This document shows positions 8,662 to 17,845 of a stretch of 50,954 bases of DNA, piece after piece (the stretch's first letter is position 1; every line of letters begins with the position of its first letter). Position numbers and translations under genes: made by a program. The DNA is from Nocardiopsis suaedae. Its GTDB lineage: Bacteria > Actinomycetota > Actinomycetes > Streptosporangiales > Streptosporangiaceae. The DNA lies in NCBI RefSeq assembly GCF_027706745.1, contig NZ_JAQFWP010000052.1:1-50954 (forward strand). Direction: 5' to 3'. The notes under the pieces are model-generated. The model saw only the letters and a program-made list of their open reading frames with translations, was not told the origin of the DNA and did not search any database.

Positions 8662-11154
8662 TCATTCCCCGGGGCGCTCCAGGAACCCGGTGTCGTGCTG
8701 CCCGCTGCCCACCGTGGCGATCGCGCGCATCAGCGGCTCTCCCGAGCCGTCCCGGCGCGGGTCCATGTCGGGCAGGCGGACCGGGCCGCCGTCGGCCCGC
8801 GAGGCCCGGGCCGGCGCGCGGCCGATCCAGGCGAACACCAGGGCGTCCTCGCCCTTGAGGAACCTGTGGCAGCGTACGCCGCCGGTGGCCCGGCCCTTCA
8901 CCGGGTAGGCCTCGAACGGGGTCACCTTGGCCGATCCGCCCTCGGCGGCGACCAGGGCGCCGTCGCCGGAGGCCCCGGCGACGGTCACCACGACGGTGTC
9001 CTCGGGGACGGCGACCGCGCCGAACCAGAGCACGCGCGCGTCCTCGGCGAGCTTGACGCCCGCCACGCCGGAGGCCGGGCGGCCCTGCTCGCGCACGGAC
9101 GAGGCGTCCAGCCGGAGCAGCTGGCCGGTGGAGGCGACGAACGCCAGGTCCTCCTCGCCGGTGGCGAGCTGCACCGCCCCGGCCAGGCGGTCGCCGTCCT
9201 TGAGCGTGATGACCTCGAAGTCGTCCTTGTTGGTGGGGAAGTCGCGCACGACCCGCTTGACCACACCCTGCTCGGTGCCCAGCGCCAGGCCGGGCCCGTC
9301 GCCGTCCATGGAGGCCAGGGCGATCACCCGCTCCTCGGGCTCCAGGGCGACGAACTCGCCCACCGGCAGGCCCGAGGCCAGGGGCGGCGCGTCCTCCCCG
9401 GAGTCGGGCAGCTCGGGCACCTCGACCACCGGCAGCCGGATGGCGCGCCCCAGGTCGGTCACGAGCCCGATGTCGCCGCGCAGCCGGGCGGGCACCGCGC
9501 AGGCCACCGCGTCGTGCCGGGTGCGCAGCCCGTCGTAGATCCGCGGCACGGCCGCGCCCTTGCTGCGCCCCAGCATCCCGTCGGCGCCGAGCAGCACCGC
9601 GCAGGGGGCGTCGTCCACCTCCAGCGGGACCGCGGAGGTGCGGGCGGCGCCGTCGCTCTCCAGCAGCACGGTGCGGCGCGGGGTGCCGTACTCCTTGGCG
9701 ACCTCGGCCAGCTCCTTGGAGACCGCCTTGCGCAGCTTGGCGTCGGACTCCAGGATCGCGGTCAGCTCCGCGATCTCCTTCTTGAGCTGCTCGCCCTCCT
9801 TCTCCAGCTCCAGCCGGTCGTACTTGGTCAGGCGGCGCAGCGGGGTGTCGAGGATGTAGCGGGCCTGGGTGTCGGACAGCTCGTAGGTGTCCATCAGGCG
9901 GGTGCGCGCGTCGGCGGTGTCCTCCGAGTCGCGGATCAGCGCGATGACCGCGTCGATGTTGAGCAGCGCGACCAGCAGGCCGTCGATCAGGTGCAGCCGC
10001 TCGCGGCGCTTGGCCCGCCGGTGCTCGCTGCGCCGCCGCACGACCTCCAGGCGGTGGTCGACGAAGACCTGCAGCAGGTCGCGCAGGCCCAGGGTGCGCG
10101 GCTCGCCGTCGACCAGGGCGACGTTGTTGATGCCGAACGACTCCTCCATGGGCGTGAGCCGGTACAGCTCGGCGAGCACGCCCTCGGGGTTGAAGCCGTT
10201 CTTGAGCTCGATGACCAGGCGCAGGCCCTGGTTGCGGTCGGTCAGGTCCTTCAGGTCGGCGATGCCCTGGAGCTTCTTGGCCTGCACCAGCTCCTTGATG
10301 CGCGCCACGACCTTCTCCGGGCCGACGCTGTAGGGCAGCTCGGTGACGACCAGGCCCATGCGCCGGGGGGAGACCTTCTCGATGGAGACGGTGGCGCGGG
10401 TGCGGAAGGTGCCGCGGCCCTTGGCGTAGGCGTCGCGGATGCCGTCCAGGCCCACGATGGTGCCGCCGGTGGGCAGGTCCGGCCCGGGGACGAGCTCCAT
10501 GAGCTCCTCCAGCGGGGCCTCCGGCTTGGCCAGCAGGTGCCGGGCGGCGGCCACGACCTCGCCCAGGTTGTGCGGGGCCATGTTGGTGGCCATGCCCACC
10601 GCGATCCCCGAGGCGCCGTTCACCAGGAGGTTGGGGAAGGCGGCGGGCAGGACCTCGGGCTCGTTCTCCTGGCCGTCGTAGTTGGGCCGGAAGTCGACGA
10701 CGTCCTCGTCGATGGAGGTGACCATCATCTGGGCGGCCCGGTCCATGCGCGCCTCGGTATAGCGCATGGCGGCCGGGGCGTCGTCGCCGCCGAGGGAGCC
10801 GAAGTTGCCGTGCCCGTCGACCAGCGGGACGCGCATGGCGAAGGACTGGCTCATCCGCACCATGGCGTCGTAGATGGCGGCGTCGCCGTGCGGGTGGAGC
10901 CGCCCCATGACCTCGCCCACGACGCGGGCGCACTTGACGTGCCCGCGGTCGGGGCGCAGCCCCATCTCGCTCATCTGGTAGAGGATCCGCCGCTGCACCG
11001 GCTTGAGCCCGTCGCGGGCGTCGGGCAGGGCGCGCTGGTAGATCACCGAGTAGGCGTATTCGAGGAAGCTGCCGCGCATCTCCTCGGAGACGTCGATGTC
11101 GATGATCTTCTCGGCGAGCTCCTCGGGCGGAGAGGGAGTGCTTGAACGGGCCAT
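8662..11154 (-). CDS. parC: DNA topoisomerase IV subunit A (GyrA/ParC-type)
   Basis: 830-residue DNA-cleaving subunit. The catalytic tyrosine is Y132 ([10 protein letters not shown]), followed by the GATE/tower region. The coiled-coil C-gate segment ([29 protein letters not shown]) and a beta-pinwheel C-terminal domain close the protein. The quinolone-binding segment reads [10 protein letters not shown], with Ala92 where E. coli GyrA has Ser83. It works with the ParE-type subunit at 3228-5333 to separate linked chromosomes. ATG 11154 lacks a strong ribosome site. The protein is longer than E. coli ParC but normal for actinobacteria. Confidence 0.94.
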   Translation of the reverse strand: MARSSTPSPPEELAEKIIDIDVSEEMRGSFLEYAYSVIYQRALPDARDGLKPVQRRILYQMSEMGLRPDRGHVKCARVVGEVMGRLHPHGDAAIYDAMVRMSQSFAMRVPLVDGHGNFGSLGGDDAPAAMRYTEARMDRAAQMMVTSIDEDVVDFRPNYDGQENEPEVLPAAFPNLLVNGASGIAVGMATNMAPHNLGEVVAAARHLLAKPEAPLEELMELVPGPDLPTGGTIVGLDGIRDAYAKGRGTFRTRATVSIEKVSPRRMGLVVTELPYSVGPEKVVARIKELVQAKKLQGIADLKDLTDRNQGLRLVIELKNGFNPEGVLAELYRLTPMEESFGINNVALVDGEPRTLGLRDLLQVFVDHRLEVVRRRSEHRRAKRRERLHLIDGLLVALLNIDAVIALIRDSEDTADARTRLMDTYELSDTQARYILDTPLRRLTKYDRLELEKEGEQLKKEIAELTAILESDAKLRKAVSKELAEVAKEYGTPRRTVLLESDGAARTSAVPLEVDDAPCAVLLGADGMLGRSKGAAVPRIYDGLRTRHDAVACAVPARLRGDIGLVTDLGRAIRLPVVEVPELPDSGEDAPPLASGLPVGEFVALEPEERVIALASMDGDGPGLALGTEQGVVKRVVRDFPTNKDDFEVITLKDGDRLAGAVQLATGEEDLAFVASTGQLLRLDASSVREQGRPASGVAGVKLAEDARVLWFGAVAVPEDTVVVTVAGASGDGALVAAEGGSAKVTPFEAYPVKGRATGGVRCHRFLKGEDALVFAWIGRAPARASRADGGPVRLPDMDPRRDGSGEPLMRAIATVGSGQHDTGFLERPGE

Positions 11155-11637
11155 GCCGCCAATTCTGGCCCGACCCGGGGACCATCGCGAACCGGGGCGC
11201 CCCGTGCGGCCCCCGGAGTGGGGTGCAGATCACCGTTAGGGTTCCGTTAACGCCGCATTGCGGCACCGCTTCGCGGGGGCGGCGGCAGGTGGATCGGGCC
11301 GCTCGGCGCTACGTTGTGTGACCTCCCAGGAGGCGGTGCGGGCGGGGTGCGGGGGTGCGCCGATGCCTGGTCGGCGGGGTGATATCTCCCACGTGCGATT
11401 CGGGAATGCGGTGCCGCGCGGATTGGGCCCCGGAGGGGAACGCGCTGGTGGCGGCCAGAAATCACCGAGAGTGACTATTTCGCATAGTGGAAAATTTTGG
11501 GCGGATGTTACACGCCATCGCGTGGGAGTCAAGCCGGACCGGTCCGCCGCCGCTAACCTTGGTGTCCCCGAATCCACCGCCCCGCCCCGCCGACCCGTGC
11601 CCGACGCCGCCCGACCCCGCCGCCCACTCCGAGGTCC
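11155..11637. other. Divergent intergenic region, parC to mrpA
   Basis: 483 bp with no credible gene. It contains the AT-richest patch of the neighbourhood (about 11468-11515, including GGAAAATTTTGGG), a likely promoter area, and TAACCT at 11554-11559 as a possible -10 giving a leader of about 70 nt for mrpA. No riboswitch fold was recognised. Confidence 0.4.
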
Positions 11638-14043
11638 ATGCTGCTGCCGCTGATCATCGCCCTGCACGCCGCCGCCGCGGCCGTGCTCCCCCCGCTCGTG
11701 CGCGCCCTGGGGGCGCGCGCCTTCCTCGCCGCGAGCGCCCCGCTCGTGCTCGCCGCCGCCTGGGCGCTGGCCCAGGCGCCCGCCGTCCTGGCCGGGAACC
11801 CGGCCGCCTCCCGCCTGTCCTGGGTCCCCGCGCTGGGGATCGACCTCGACTTCCGCCTCGACGCCCTCGCCCTGGCCATGGTCCTGCTGGTCAGCGGCGT
11901 CGGCGCGGTCATCTTCTGGTACAGCGCCGGATACTTCCGCCGGAGCGAGCGCGGCCTGGGCCGCCTCGCCGCGACGATGACCCTGTTCGCCGGGGCCATG
12001 CTGGGCGTGGTCACCGCCGACAACCTGTTCGCGCTCTACATCTTCTGGGAACTGACCTCGGTCACCTCCTTCCTGCTGGTCGGGCACGACGACCGCAAGG
12101 AGGGGGCGCGCCGCGCCGCGCTGCAGGCCCTGCTCACCACCGCCGGGCTCGGCCTGCCGATGCTCATCGGGTTCGTCCTGCTCGGCCAGGCGGGCGGCAC
12201 CTACCGGATCTCCGAGCTGGTCGCCTCGCCCCCCGGCGGCCCCGCGGCCACCGTGGCGCTGGTGCTCGTGCTGGCCGGGGCCTTCGCCAAGTCCGCCCAG
12301 GTGCCGCTGCACTACTGGCTGCCCGGGGCCATGGTCGCGCCCACCCCCGTCAGCGCCTACCTGCACGCCGCGGCCATGGTCAAGGGCGGCGTCTACCTGG
12401 TGGCCCGCCTGGCCCCCGGGTTCGCCGACACCGACCCCTGGCGCGCGCTGGTGCTGGCGTTCGGCCTGGCGACCATGCTCCTCGGCGGCTGGCGCGCGCT
12501 GCGCCAGGACGACCTGAAGCTGCTGCTGGCCTACGGCACCGTGAGCCAGCTCGGGTTCCTCATGCTGTTGGGCGGCATGGGCTCCTACACTTCCGCCGTC
12601 GCTGCCGAAGGCGCCCTGCTCGCCCACGGCCTCTTCAAAGCCGCGCTGTTCATGACGGTCGGCGTGATCGACCACCAGACGGGCACCCGCAGCATTGCCG
12701 CCCTGACCGGGCTCCGCCGCCGCATGCCCGTGCTGGCCGTGGCCGCGGGCGCGGCCACGGCCTCAATGGCCGGGCTGCCGCCGCTCCTGGGCTTCGTCGC
12801 CAAGGAGGCCGCCTTGGAGGCGTTCCTGCCCGGTCATGCCGGGGAGCTGCCGACCTGGGCGTCCGTCGCCATGCTCACCGGGATCGTCCTGGCCTCGGTG
12901 CTCACCTTCGCCTACAGCGCGCGCTTCTGGTGGGGCGCGTTCGCCGTCAAGCCCGGTGTGGAGGAGCCGCGCTTCCACCGCCCCGCGGCGGCCTTCGTCG
13001 CCGCCCCCGTCGCCCTCGGCGCACTCAGCCTGGTGTTCGGCGCCTACCCCAAGGCCCTCGACCCGATCGCGCAGACCTACGCCGCCGCCTACGACGACCA
13101 CGGCGCCCCCTACCACCTCGCGCTCTGGCACGGGCTCAGCATGCCGCTGCTGCTCACCGCGGTGGTCATCGCCGCCGGGGCGGCACTGTTCCACTGGCGC
13201 GCGATCGTGGAACGCGTCCAGGAGGCGATGCCGCGCGGACCCAACGCCGAGATCGGCTACCACTTCGCCGTCCACGCCGTGTACGCCGTCGCGCTGAGCG
13301 TCACCCGGCGCCTGCAGACCGGTTCGCTGCCCGCCTACCTCGGCATCATCCTGGCGACCATGCTGGCCCTGCCCGGTGTGGGCCTGGTCCGCGCGCTGGT
13401 GATCGGCGATGCGCCCCTGCCCGCAGGAAACGACCTGCGGCTGTGGGACAGCCCGCTGGAGGCGCTGGTGGCCGTGGTCATGGCGGTCACCGCCATCGCC
13501 GCGCTGCGCGAACACCGCAGGTTCGCCGCGCTGATCCTGCTCAGCGCCACCGGGTTCGCCATCGCCGGGCTCTTCGTCCTGCACGGCGCCCCCGACCTGG
13601 CCCTGACCCTGGTGCTGGTGGAGACGCTGACCACGGTCATCCTCGTCTTCGTGCTGCGGCGCCTGCCCGCCACCTTCTCGGTGCGCCCGCCCGGATGGCC
13701 AAAGCGGCTCATGGTGCTGCTGTCCGGCGCCGCCGGGACCTTCGTGGCACTCACGCTGTGGCTGGCCACCTCCGCCCGCACCGAGCCCCCCGTCGGGGCC
13801 TCCTACACCGGGGCGGCCGACGAGGCCGGGGGGCGCAACCTGGTCAACACGATCCTGGCCGACTTCCGGGCCCTGGACACCTTCGGCGAGGTGGTGGTGC
13901 TGGCCACCGCCGCCGTGGCGGTCGCCTTGCTGGTCCTGCTCAACCGGCGCGACCGGGTCATCGACGAGCCCGCCGCCGAGGCCCCCGAGGCGGTGCCCGG
14001 GGTTCCGGGACCGCCGGCCGACGAGGAGGGGAGCGCCCGATGA
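11638..14043 (+). CDS. mrpA: Na+/H+ antiporter subunit A (MrpA)
   Basis: 801 residues, the full length of MrpA. A NuoL-like proton-translocating core spans most of the protein, with the conserved membrane motifs LYIFWELTSVTSFLLVG, KSAQVPLHYWLPGAM and HAAAMVKGGVYL, and the C-terminal MbhD/MbhE-type helices (LFVLHGAPDLALTLVLVET). In the inner-membrane Mrp complex it moves protons in exchange for Na+. The ATG at 11638 has CCGAGG close upstream. Its TGA overlaps the mrpB ATG. First gene of a seven-gene operon. Confidence 0.95.
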   Translation: MLLPLIIALHAAAAAVLPPLVRALGARAFLAASAPLVLAAAWALAQAPAVLAGNPAASRLSWVPALGIDLDFRLDALALAMVLLVSGVGAVIFWYSAGYFRRSERGLGRLAATMTLFAGAMLGVVTADNLFALYIFWELTSVTSFLLVGHDDRKEGARRAALQALLTTAGLGLPMLIGFVLLGQAGGTYRISELVASPPGGPAATVALVLVLAGAFAKSAQVPLHYWLPGAMVAPTPVSAYLHAAAMVKGGVYLVARLAPGFADTDPWRALVLAFGLATMLLGGWRALRQDDLKLLLAYGTVSQLGFLMLLGGMGSYTSAVAAEGALLAHGLFKAALFMTVGVIDHQTGTRSIAALTGLRRRMPVLAVAAGAATASMAGLPPLLGFVAKEAALEAFLPGHAGELPTWASVAMLTGIVLASVLTFAYSARFWWGAFAVKPGVEEPRFHRPAAAFVAAPVALGALSLVFGAYPKALDPIAQTYAAAYDDHGAPYHLALWHGLSMPLLLTAVVIAAGAALFHWRAIVERVQEAMPRGPNAEIGYHFAVHAVYAVALSVTRRLQTGSLPAYLGIILATMLALPGVGLVRALVIGDAPLPAGNDLRLWDSPLEALVAVVMAVTAIAALREHRRFAALILLSATGFAIAGLFVLHGAPDLALTLVLVETLTTVILVFVLRRLPATFSVRPPGWPKRLMVLLSGAAGTFVALTLWLATSARTEPPVGASYTGAADEAGGRNLVNTILADFRALDTFGEVVVLATAAVAVALLVLLNRRDRVIDEPAAEAPEAVPGVPGPPADEEGSAR

Positions 14044-14639
14044 GCGAGGTCTCCGACGGGGGCGCCGCCCCCACCGGTGCCGGAACGCCCCCCGAGGGGT
14101 GGGAGGCGCCCCGCGAGCGCTGGCTGAGCACCGTCGTCAGCCCGGCCTTCGGCCCCCGGTCGGTGCTGCTGGAGGTGGCCGTCCGGCTGCTCGTCCCCTC
14201 GGTGCTGGTCTTCTCGGTGTTCCTGCTGGTCTCCGGGCACGACCGGCCCGGCGGCGGGTTCGCCGGGGGGCTCGTGGCCAGCATGGCGTTCGTGCTGCGC
14301 TATATCGCCGGCGGCCGCCACGAGCTGGCCGCGGGCATGCCGCTCCGGCCCAACACCCTGCTGGCCGGCGGGCTGCTGCTGTCCGGGATCACCGCCGGGC
14401 TGCCGCTGTTCAGCGGCGGCGCGCTGCTGGAGGTCGTCAAGCACACCGCCGAGCTCCCGGTGTTCGGCAAGGTCAAATTCGCCAGCTACCTGGCCTTCGA
14501 GGCCGGCGTGTTCCTCATCGTGGTCGGCCTCGTCCTGTCGGTCGTGGCCGCGCTGGGGGCGCGCATGGAGGCCGAGGAGGAGGAAGCGCGCGCGGGGCGC
14601 CGACGCCGCCGCGCCCGGAGCAAGGGAGGACCCCGATGA
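14040..14639 (+). CDS. mrpB: Na+/H+ antiporter subunit B (MrpB)
   Basis: 199 residues. The MnhB domain is clear: FSVFLLVSGHDRPGGGFAGGLV is the family signature, followed by helices around LLAGGLLLSGITAGLPL and SYLAFEAGVFLIVVGLVLSVV. A cytosolic N-terminal tail of about 45 residues and a basic Arg-rich C-terminus flank it. Its ATG overlaps the mrpA stop (ATGA), and its own TGA overlaps the mrpC ATG. Confidence 0.94.
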   Translation: MSEVSDGGAAPTGAGTPPEGWEAPRERWLSTVVSPAFGPRSVLLEVAVRLLVPSVLVFSVFLLVSGHDRPGGGFAGGLVASMAFVLRYIAGGRHELAAGMPLRPNTLLAGGLLLSGITAGLPLFSGGALLEVVKHTAELPVFGKVKFASYLAFEAGVFLIVVGLVLSVVAALGARMEAEEEEARAGRRRRRARSKGGPR

Positions 14640-15013
14640 CACCGGCACCGAGCCTCGTGCTGATCCTGGCCGTGGGCGTCCTCTACTCCTGCGGCTTCTA
14701 CCTGCTGCTCCAGCGCTCGCTGATGCGCGTCGTCTTCGGCATCCTGCTGCTGGGGCACGCCGCCAACCTGTCCCTCATGCTCACCGACAAGGCCATCACC
14801 CTGCCGCCGCTGCTGCCGGGCGAGGCCTCCACGATGAGCGACCCCCTGCCCCAGGCCATGGCGCTCACCGCCATCGTCATCACCTTCGGCGTGACCACGT
14901 TCCTGCTCGCGCTGGCCTACCGGGTGTGGCTGGGCGACGGCGACGACGAGGTCCCCGACGACCTCGAGGACCGCCGCATCAGCCGCCTCCAGGAACCGGA
15001 GGAGTCGGCGTGA
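14636..15013 (+). CDS. mrpC: Na+/H+ antiporter subunit C (MrpC)
   Basis: 125 residues, NuoK-like: three helices (VLILAVGVLYSCGFYLLLQ; RVVFGILLLGHAANLSLM; ALTAIVITFGVTTFLLAL) with the conserved GHAANL and AIVITFG blocks. The acidic tail is soluble. ATG 14636 overlaps the mrpB stop; a frame extension upstream to 14099 is not used because it would lie inside mrpB. Confidence 0.94.
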   Translation: MTPAPSLVLILAVGVLYSCGFYLLLQRSLMRVVFGILLLGHAANLSLMLTDKAITLPPLLPGEASTMSDPLPQAMALTAIVITFGVTTFLLALAYRVWLGDGDDEVPDDLEDRRISRLQEPEESA

Positions 15014-16530
15014 GCACACTCCTGGCGACCCCCTTCCTCGTCCCCGTCCTGGGCGCCGCCGCGGCGCTGCTGCTGCGCTCCTACCGGCGCGGCCAGCAGG
15101 CCGTCGCCGTGGCCGCCCTGGCCCTGGTCGTGCTCGCCTCCGCCGAACTGGTGCGGCGCACCGCCGACGGCGCGGTGCTCACCTCCCAGGCGGGCGGCTG
15201 GCCCGCGCCCATCGGGATCACCATCGCCGCCGACCCGCTGACCGCGCTGCTGCTGCTGGTCTCCTCGGTGGTGCTGCTGGTGGTGCTGCTGTACGCGATC
15301 GGGCAGGACACCGCGGGTCTGAGCCGCGCCACCCCGGCGGTCTTCCACCCCATCTACCTGGTGCTCACCGCAGGGGTCTGCCTGAGCTTCCTGGCCGGGG
15401 ACCTGTTCAACCTCTTCGTCGGCTTCGAGATCATGCTGACCGCCAGCTACGCGCTGATCACCCAGGCGCCCACCCGCGCCCGGGTGCGGGCCAGCATGAT
15501 CTACACCGTCGTCAGCCTGACCTCCTCGATCCTGTTCCTGACCGGCATCGCGCTGGTCTACGGCCTCACCGGGACGGTGAACCTCGCCGACATCGCGGTG
15601 CGGCTGGGCGGCGCGCCGGACGCGCTGCGCACGGTCCTGGCGCTGCTGTTCCTGGTGGTGTTCGGGATCAAGGCGGCCATCGTGCCGATGCACTTCTGGC
15701 TGCCCGACAGCTACCCGGTCGCCCTCACCCGCATCTCGGCGATCTTCGCCGCGCTGCTGACGAAGGTGGCGGTGTACGCCGTCATCCGCACCCAGACGCT
15801 GCTGTTCGCCCGGGACGACATCTCCCCGGTGATCATGTGGCTGGCGATCGCCACCATGATCGTGGGCATCCTCGGCGCCCTGGTGCAGGACGACGTCAAC
15901 CGGATCATGTCCTTCGCGCTGGTCAGCCACATCGGGTTCATGCTCTTCGGGCTGGCCCTGGGCAGCGCGGCCGGGCTGGCCGGGGTCATCGTGTACCTGG
16001 TGCACCACATCGTCGTGCAGGCCAGCCTCTTCCTGGTCAACGGGCTCATCCGGCAGTACGTGGGGCACACCTCGCTGCGCGCGCTGCGGGGGCTGACCGC
16101 GATCTCCCCGGTGCTGGCGCTGTTCTTCTTCCTGCCCGCGATGAGCCTGGCCGGGCTGCCGCCGATGTCGGGCTTCGTGGCGAAGGTGGCGCTGTTCGAG
16201 GCCGGCGCGCAGACGGGCGGGTGGCTCGCCTGGACCGGCGTGGCCGCCGGGGTCGCCACCAGCCTGCTCACCCTGATGGCGATCTTCCGGGTGTGGGTGC
16301 GGGCGTTCTGGGGCGTCCCGCTGCCGGACGTGGTGGAGGCGGGCGAGCGCCTCCAGGGGCGCCGCTCCGGGGGCGCCCTGCTGATGGCGGGGGCCACCGG
16401 CACCATGGTCGTCCTGGGCCTGGCCCTGGCCGCGGTGTCCGGGCCGCTCACCGCCCTGGCCTTCACCGCCGCCGAGGACCTCGTCAGCGGGCAGGCCTAC
16501 CTGCAGGCCGTTCTAGGAGGTGCATCATGA
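15010..16530 (+). CDS. mrpD: Na+/H+ antiporter subunit D (MrpD)
   Basis: 506 residues, NuoM/N-like, with about 14 helices. Conserved proton-path motifs: NLFVGFEIMLTASYAL, GIKAAIVPMHFWLPDSYP, RISAIFAALLTKVAVYA and AMSLAGLPPMSGFVAKVAL. With MrpA it forms the proton-moving core. GTG 15010 overlaps the mrpC TGA; the stop overlaps the mrpE start, and AGGAGG for mrpE lies inside the mrpD 3' end. Confidence 0.95.
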   Translation: MSTLLATPFLVPVLGAAAALLLRSYRRGQQAVAVAALALVVLASAELVRRTADGAVLTSQAGGWPAPIGITIAADPLTALLLLVSSVVLLVVLLYAIGQDTAGLSRATPAVFHPIYLVLTAGVCLSFLAGDLFNLFVGFEIMLTASYALITQAPTRARVRASMIYTVVSLTSSILFLTGIALVYGLTGTVNLADIAVRLGGAPDALRTVLALLFLVVFGIKAAIVPMHFWLPDSYPVALTRISAIFAALLTKVAVYAVIRTQTLLFARDDISPVIMWLAIATMIVGILGALVQDDVNRIMSFALVSHIGFMLFGLALGSAAGLAGVIVYLVHHIVVQASLFLVNGLIRQYVGHTSLRALRGLTAISPVLALFFFLPAMSLAGLPPMSGFVAKVALFEAGAQTGGWLAWTGVAAGVATSLLTLMAIFRVWVRAFWGVPLPDVVEAGERLQGRRSGGALLMAGATGTMVVLGLALAAVSGPLTALAFTAAEDLVSGQAYLQAVLGGAS

Positions 16531-17117
16531 ACGCGCTGAGCGGCAGCGCCGTGCGCTTGCTGGGCCGCCTGCCCACGGTGCTGTGGCTGACCGCCATGTG
16601 GGCGGTCCTGTGGGGCGACACCAGCCCCGGCACGCTCATCGCGGGGTTCGCCGTGGGGGCGGGCTGCTACGCCGCCGCCAAGCTGCCGCACCTGCCGGTG
16701 CGGCTGCGCTTCCGCCCGCTGTGGGCGGCCCTGCTGGCCGGGCGCATCCTCCTCGACCTGTTCACCTCCAGCGTCCAGATGGGCTACTACGCGCTGGACC
16801 GCCCCGGCCGGGTGCGCGGGGCGATCGTCGCGGTGCCCCTGCGCACCGACTCCGACCTGCTCATGGCCATGGTCAGCGGAGGCCTGTCGCTGGTCACCGG
16901 CAGCCAGACCATCGAACTCGACCGGGAGGGCGGCGTGATCTATGTGCACGGAGTCCCCATCCGCGGGGAGGGCGACGTGCCGCGGCTCCGCCGCGATGTG
17001 CGGCGCATGGAGGAGCTGTTCGTGCGCGCGTTCGGCTCCGCCGCCGACATCGCCGACTTCGAGGCCACCGAGCGCGCGATGAACGCGGCCGGCGCCGCGG
17101 GGAAGGGGGAACGGTGA
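16527..17117 (+). CDS. mrpE: Na+/H+ antiporter subunit E (MrpE)
   Basis: 196 residues with the MNHE domain: two to three N-terminal helices (TVLWLTAMWAVLWG; LIAGFAVGAGCYAAA; LWAALLAGRILLDLFTSSVQMGYYAL) and a cytosolic region with the conserved GAIVAVPLRTDSDLLMAM and SLVTGSQTIELD segments. ATG 16527 has a textbook AGGAGG at 16515-16520. Confidence 0.94.
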   Translation: MNALSGSAVRLLGRLPTVLWLTAMWAVLWGDTSPGTLIAGFAVGAGCYAAAKLPHLPVRLRFRPLWAALLAGRILLDLFTSSVQMGYYALDRPGRVRGAIVAVPLRTDSDLLMAMVSGGLSLVTGSQTIELDREGGVIYVHGVPIRGEGDVPRLRRDVRRMEELFVRAFGSAADIADFEATERAMNAAGAAGKGER

Positions 17118-17392
17118 ACGCTCTGGACGTGTCCTTCATGGTGACCGGGGCGATGCTCGCCGCGGCCGTGCTGTTGGCCGTCTACCGGCTGGTGCGCGGC
17201 CCCTCGGTCCTCGACCGCGTGATCGGGCTGAGCACGGTGTCGGTGCTGCTGGTGTGCTTCATCGCGCTGGAGGTGGCGGTGCGGGGCGACACCTCCTACG
17301 TCGGGGTGATGGTGAGCATCGCCCTCCTGGGATTCATCGCCACCCTGACCGCCGCGCGCTTCGCCGAGAGGAGGGCCCATGACCGCGGCTGA
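17114..17392 (+). CDS. mrpF: Na+/H+ antiporter subunit F (MrpF)
   Basis: 92 residues, three helices, with the family motif YRLVRGPSVLDRVIGLSTVS and the distal helix MVSIALLGFIATLTAARF. GTG 17114 overlaps the mrpE TGA. Its 3' end overlaps mrpG by 14 bp. Confidence 0.94.
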   Translation: MNALDVSFMVTGAMLAAAVLLAVYRLVRGPSVLDRVIGLSTVSVLLVCFIALEVAVRGDTSYVGVMVSIALLGFIATLTAARFAERRAHDRG

Positions 17393-17765
17393 CTGGGCGA
17401 CCGCGCTCCTGCTGCCCCTGGGAGCGCTGTTCGCGCTGACGGGGACCATCGGCATGGTGCGCTTCCCGACCCTGCTCGGCAGGATGCACGCCTCGACCAA
17501 GCCCGACACGGTGGCGCTGCTGCTGATCCTGGCGGGGGCGGCGTTCCAGCTTCCGGACGTGCGCACCGCCCTGCCGCTGGCGCTGGTGGCGGTCTTCCAG
17601 TTCATGACGATGCCGGTGCTGGCGCAGACCCTGGGGAGGGTGTCCTACAGCCGCGGAATGGTGGTCGCCGAGCACCTGGTCACCGACGAGCTGGAGGAGG
17701 CCCTGGAGAAGCGCCGGGCGGAGACGGGCGAGGCCGGGAGGGAGCCCGGCGGCGAGCGGGAGTGA
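17379..17765 (+). CDS. mrpG: Na+/H+ antiporter subunit G (MrpG)
   Basis: 128 residues with the PhaG/MnhG domain: LLPLGALFALTGTIGMVRFPTLLGRMHAST is the family signature and two further helices follow. The hydrophilic tail is acidic. ATG 17379 has GAGAGGAGG upstream. It is the last gene of mrpABCDEFG, 80 bp before recQ in the same direction, so recQ may be partly co-transcribed. Confidence 0.94.
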   Translation: MTAADWATALLLPLGALFALTGTIGMVRFPTLLGRMHASTKPDTVALLLILAGAAFQLPDVRTALPLALVAVFQFMTMPVLAQTLGRVSYSRGMVVAEHLVTDELEEALEKRRAETGEAGREPGGERE

Positions 17766-17845
17766 CGCCCCTCCACGGCCCCCGTCCGTCCACAGGCCCG
17801 CGAGGGCGCCCCGGGCGCTGCCCCCGCTCTGGTAGCAAGGAGGGC

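Noticed and set aside
7915-11145. 1076-codon frame opposite parC and carbonic anhydrase
   Set aside because: It runs across two well-supported genes on the other strand and has repetitive His/Leu/Gly composition typical of GC-rich shadows.
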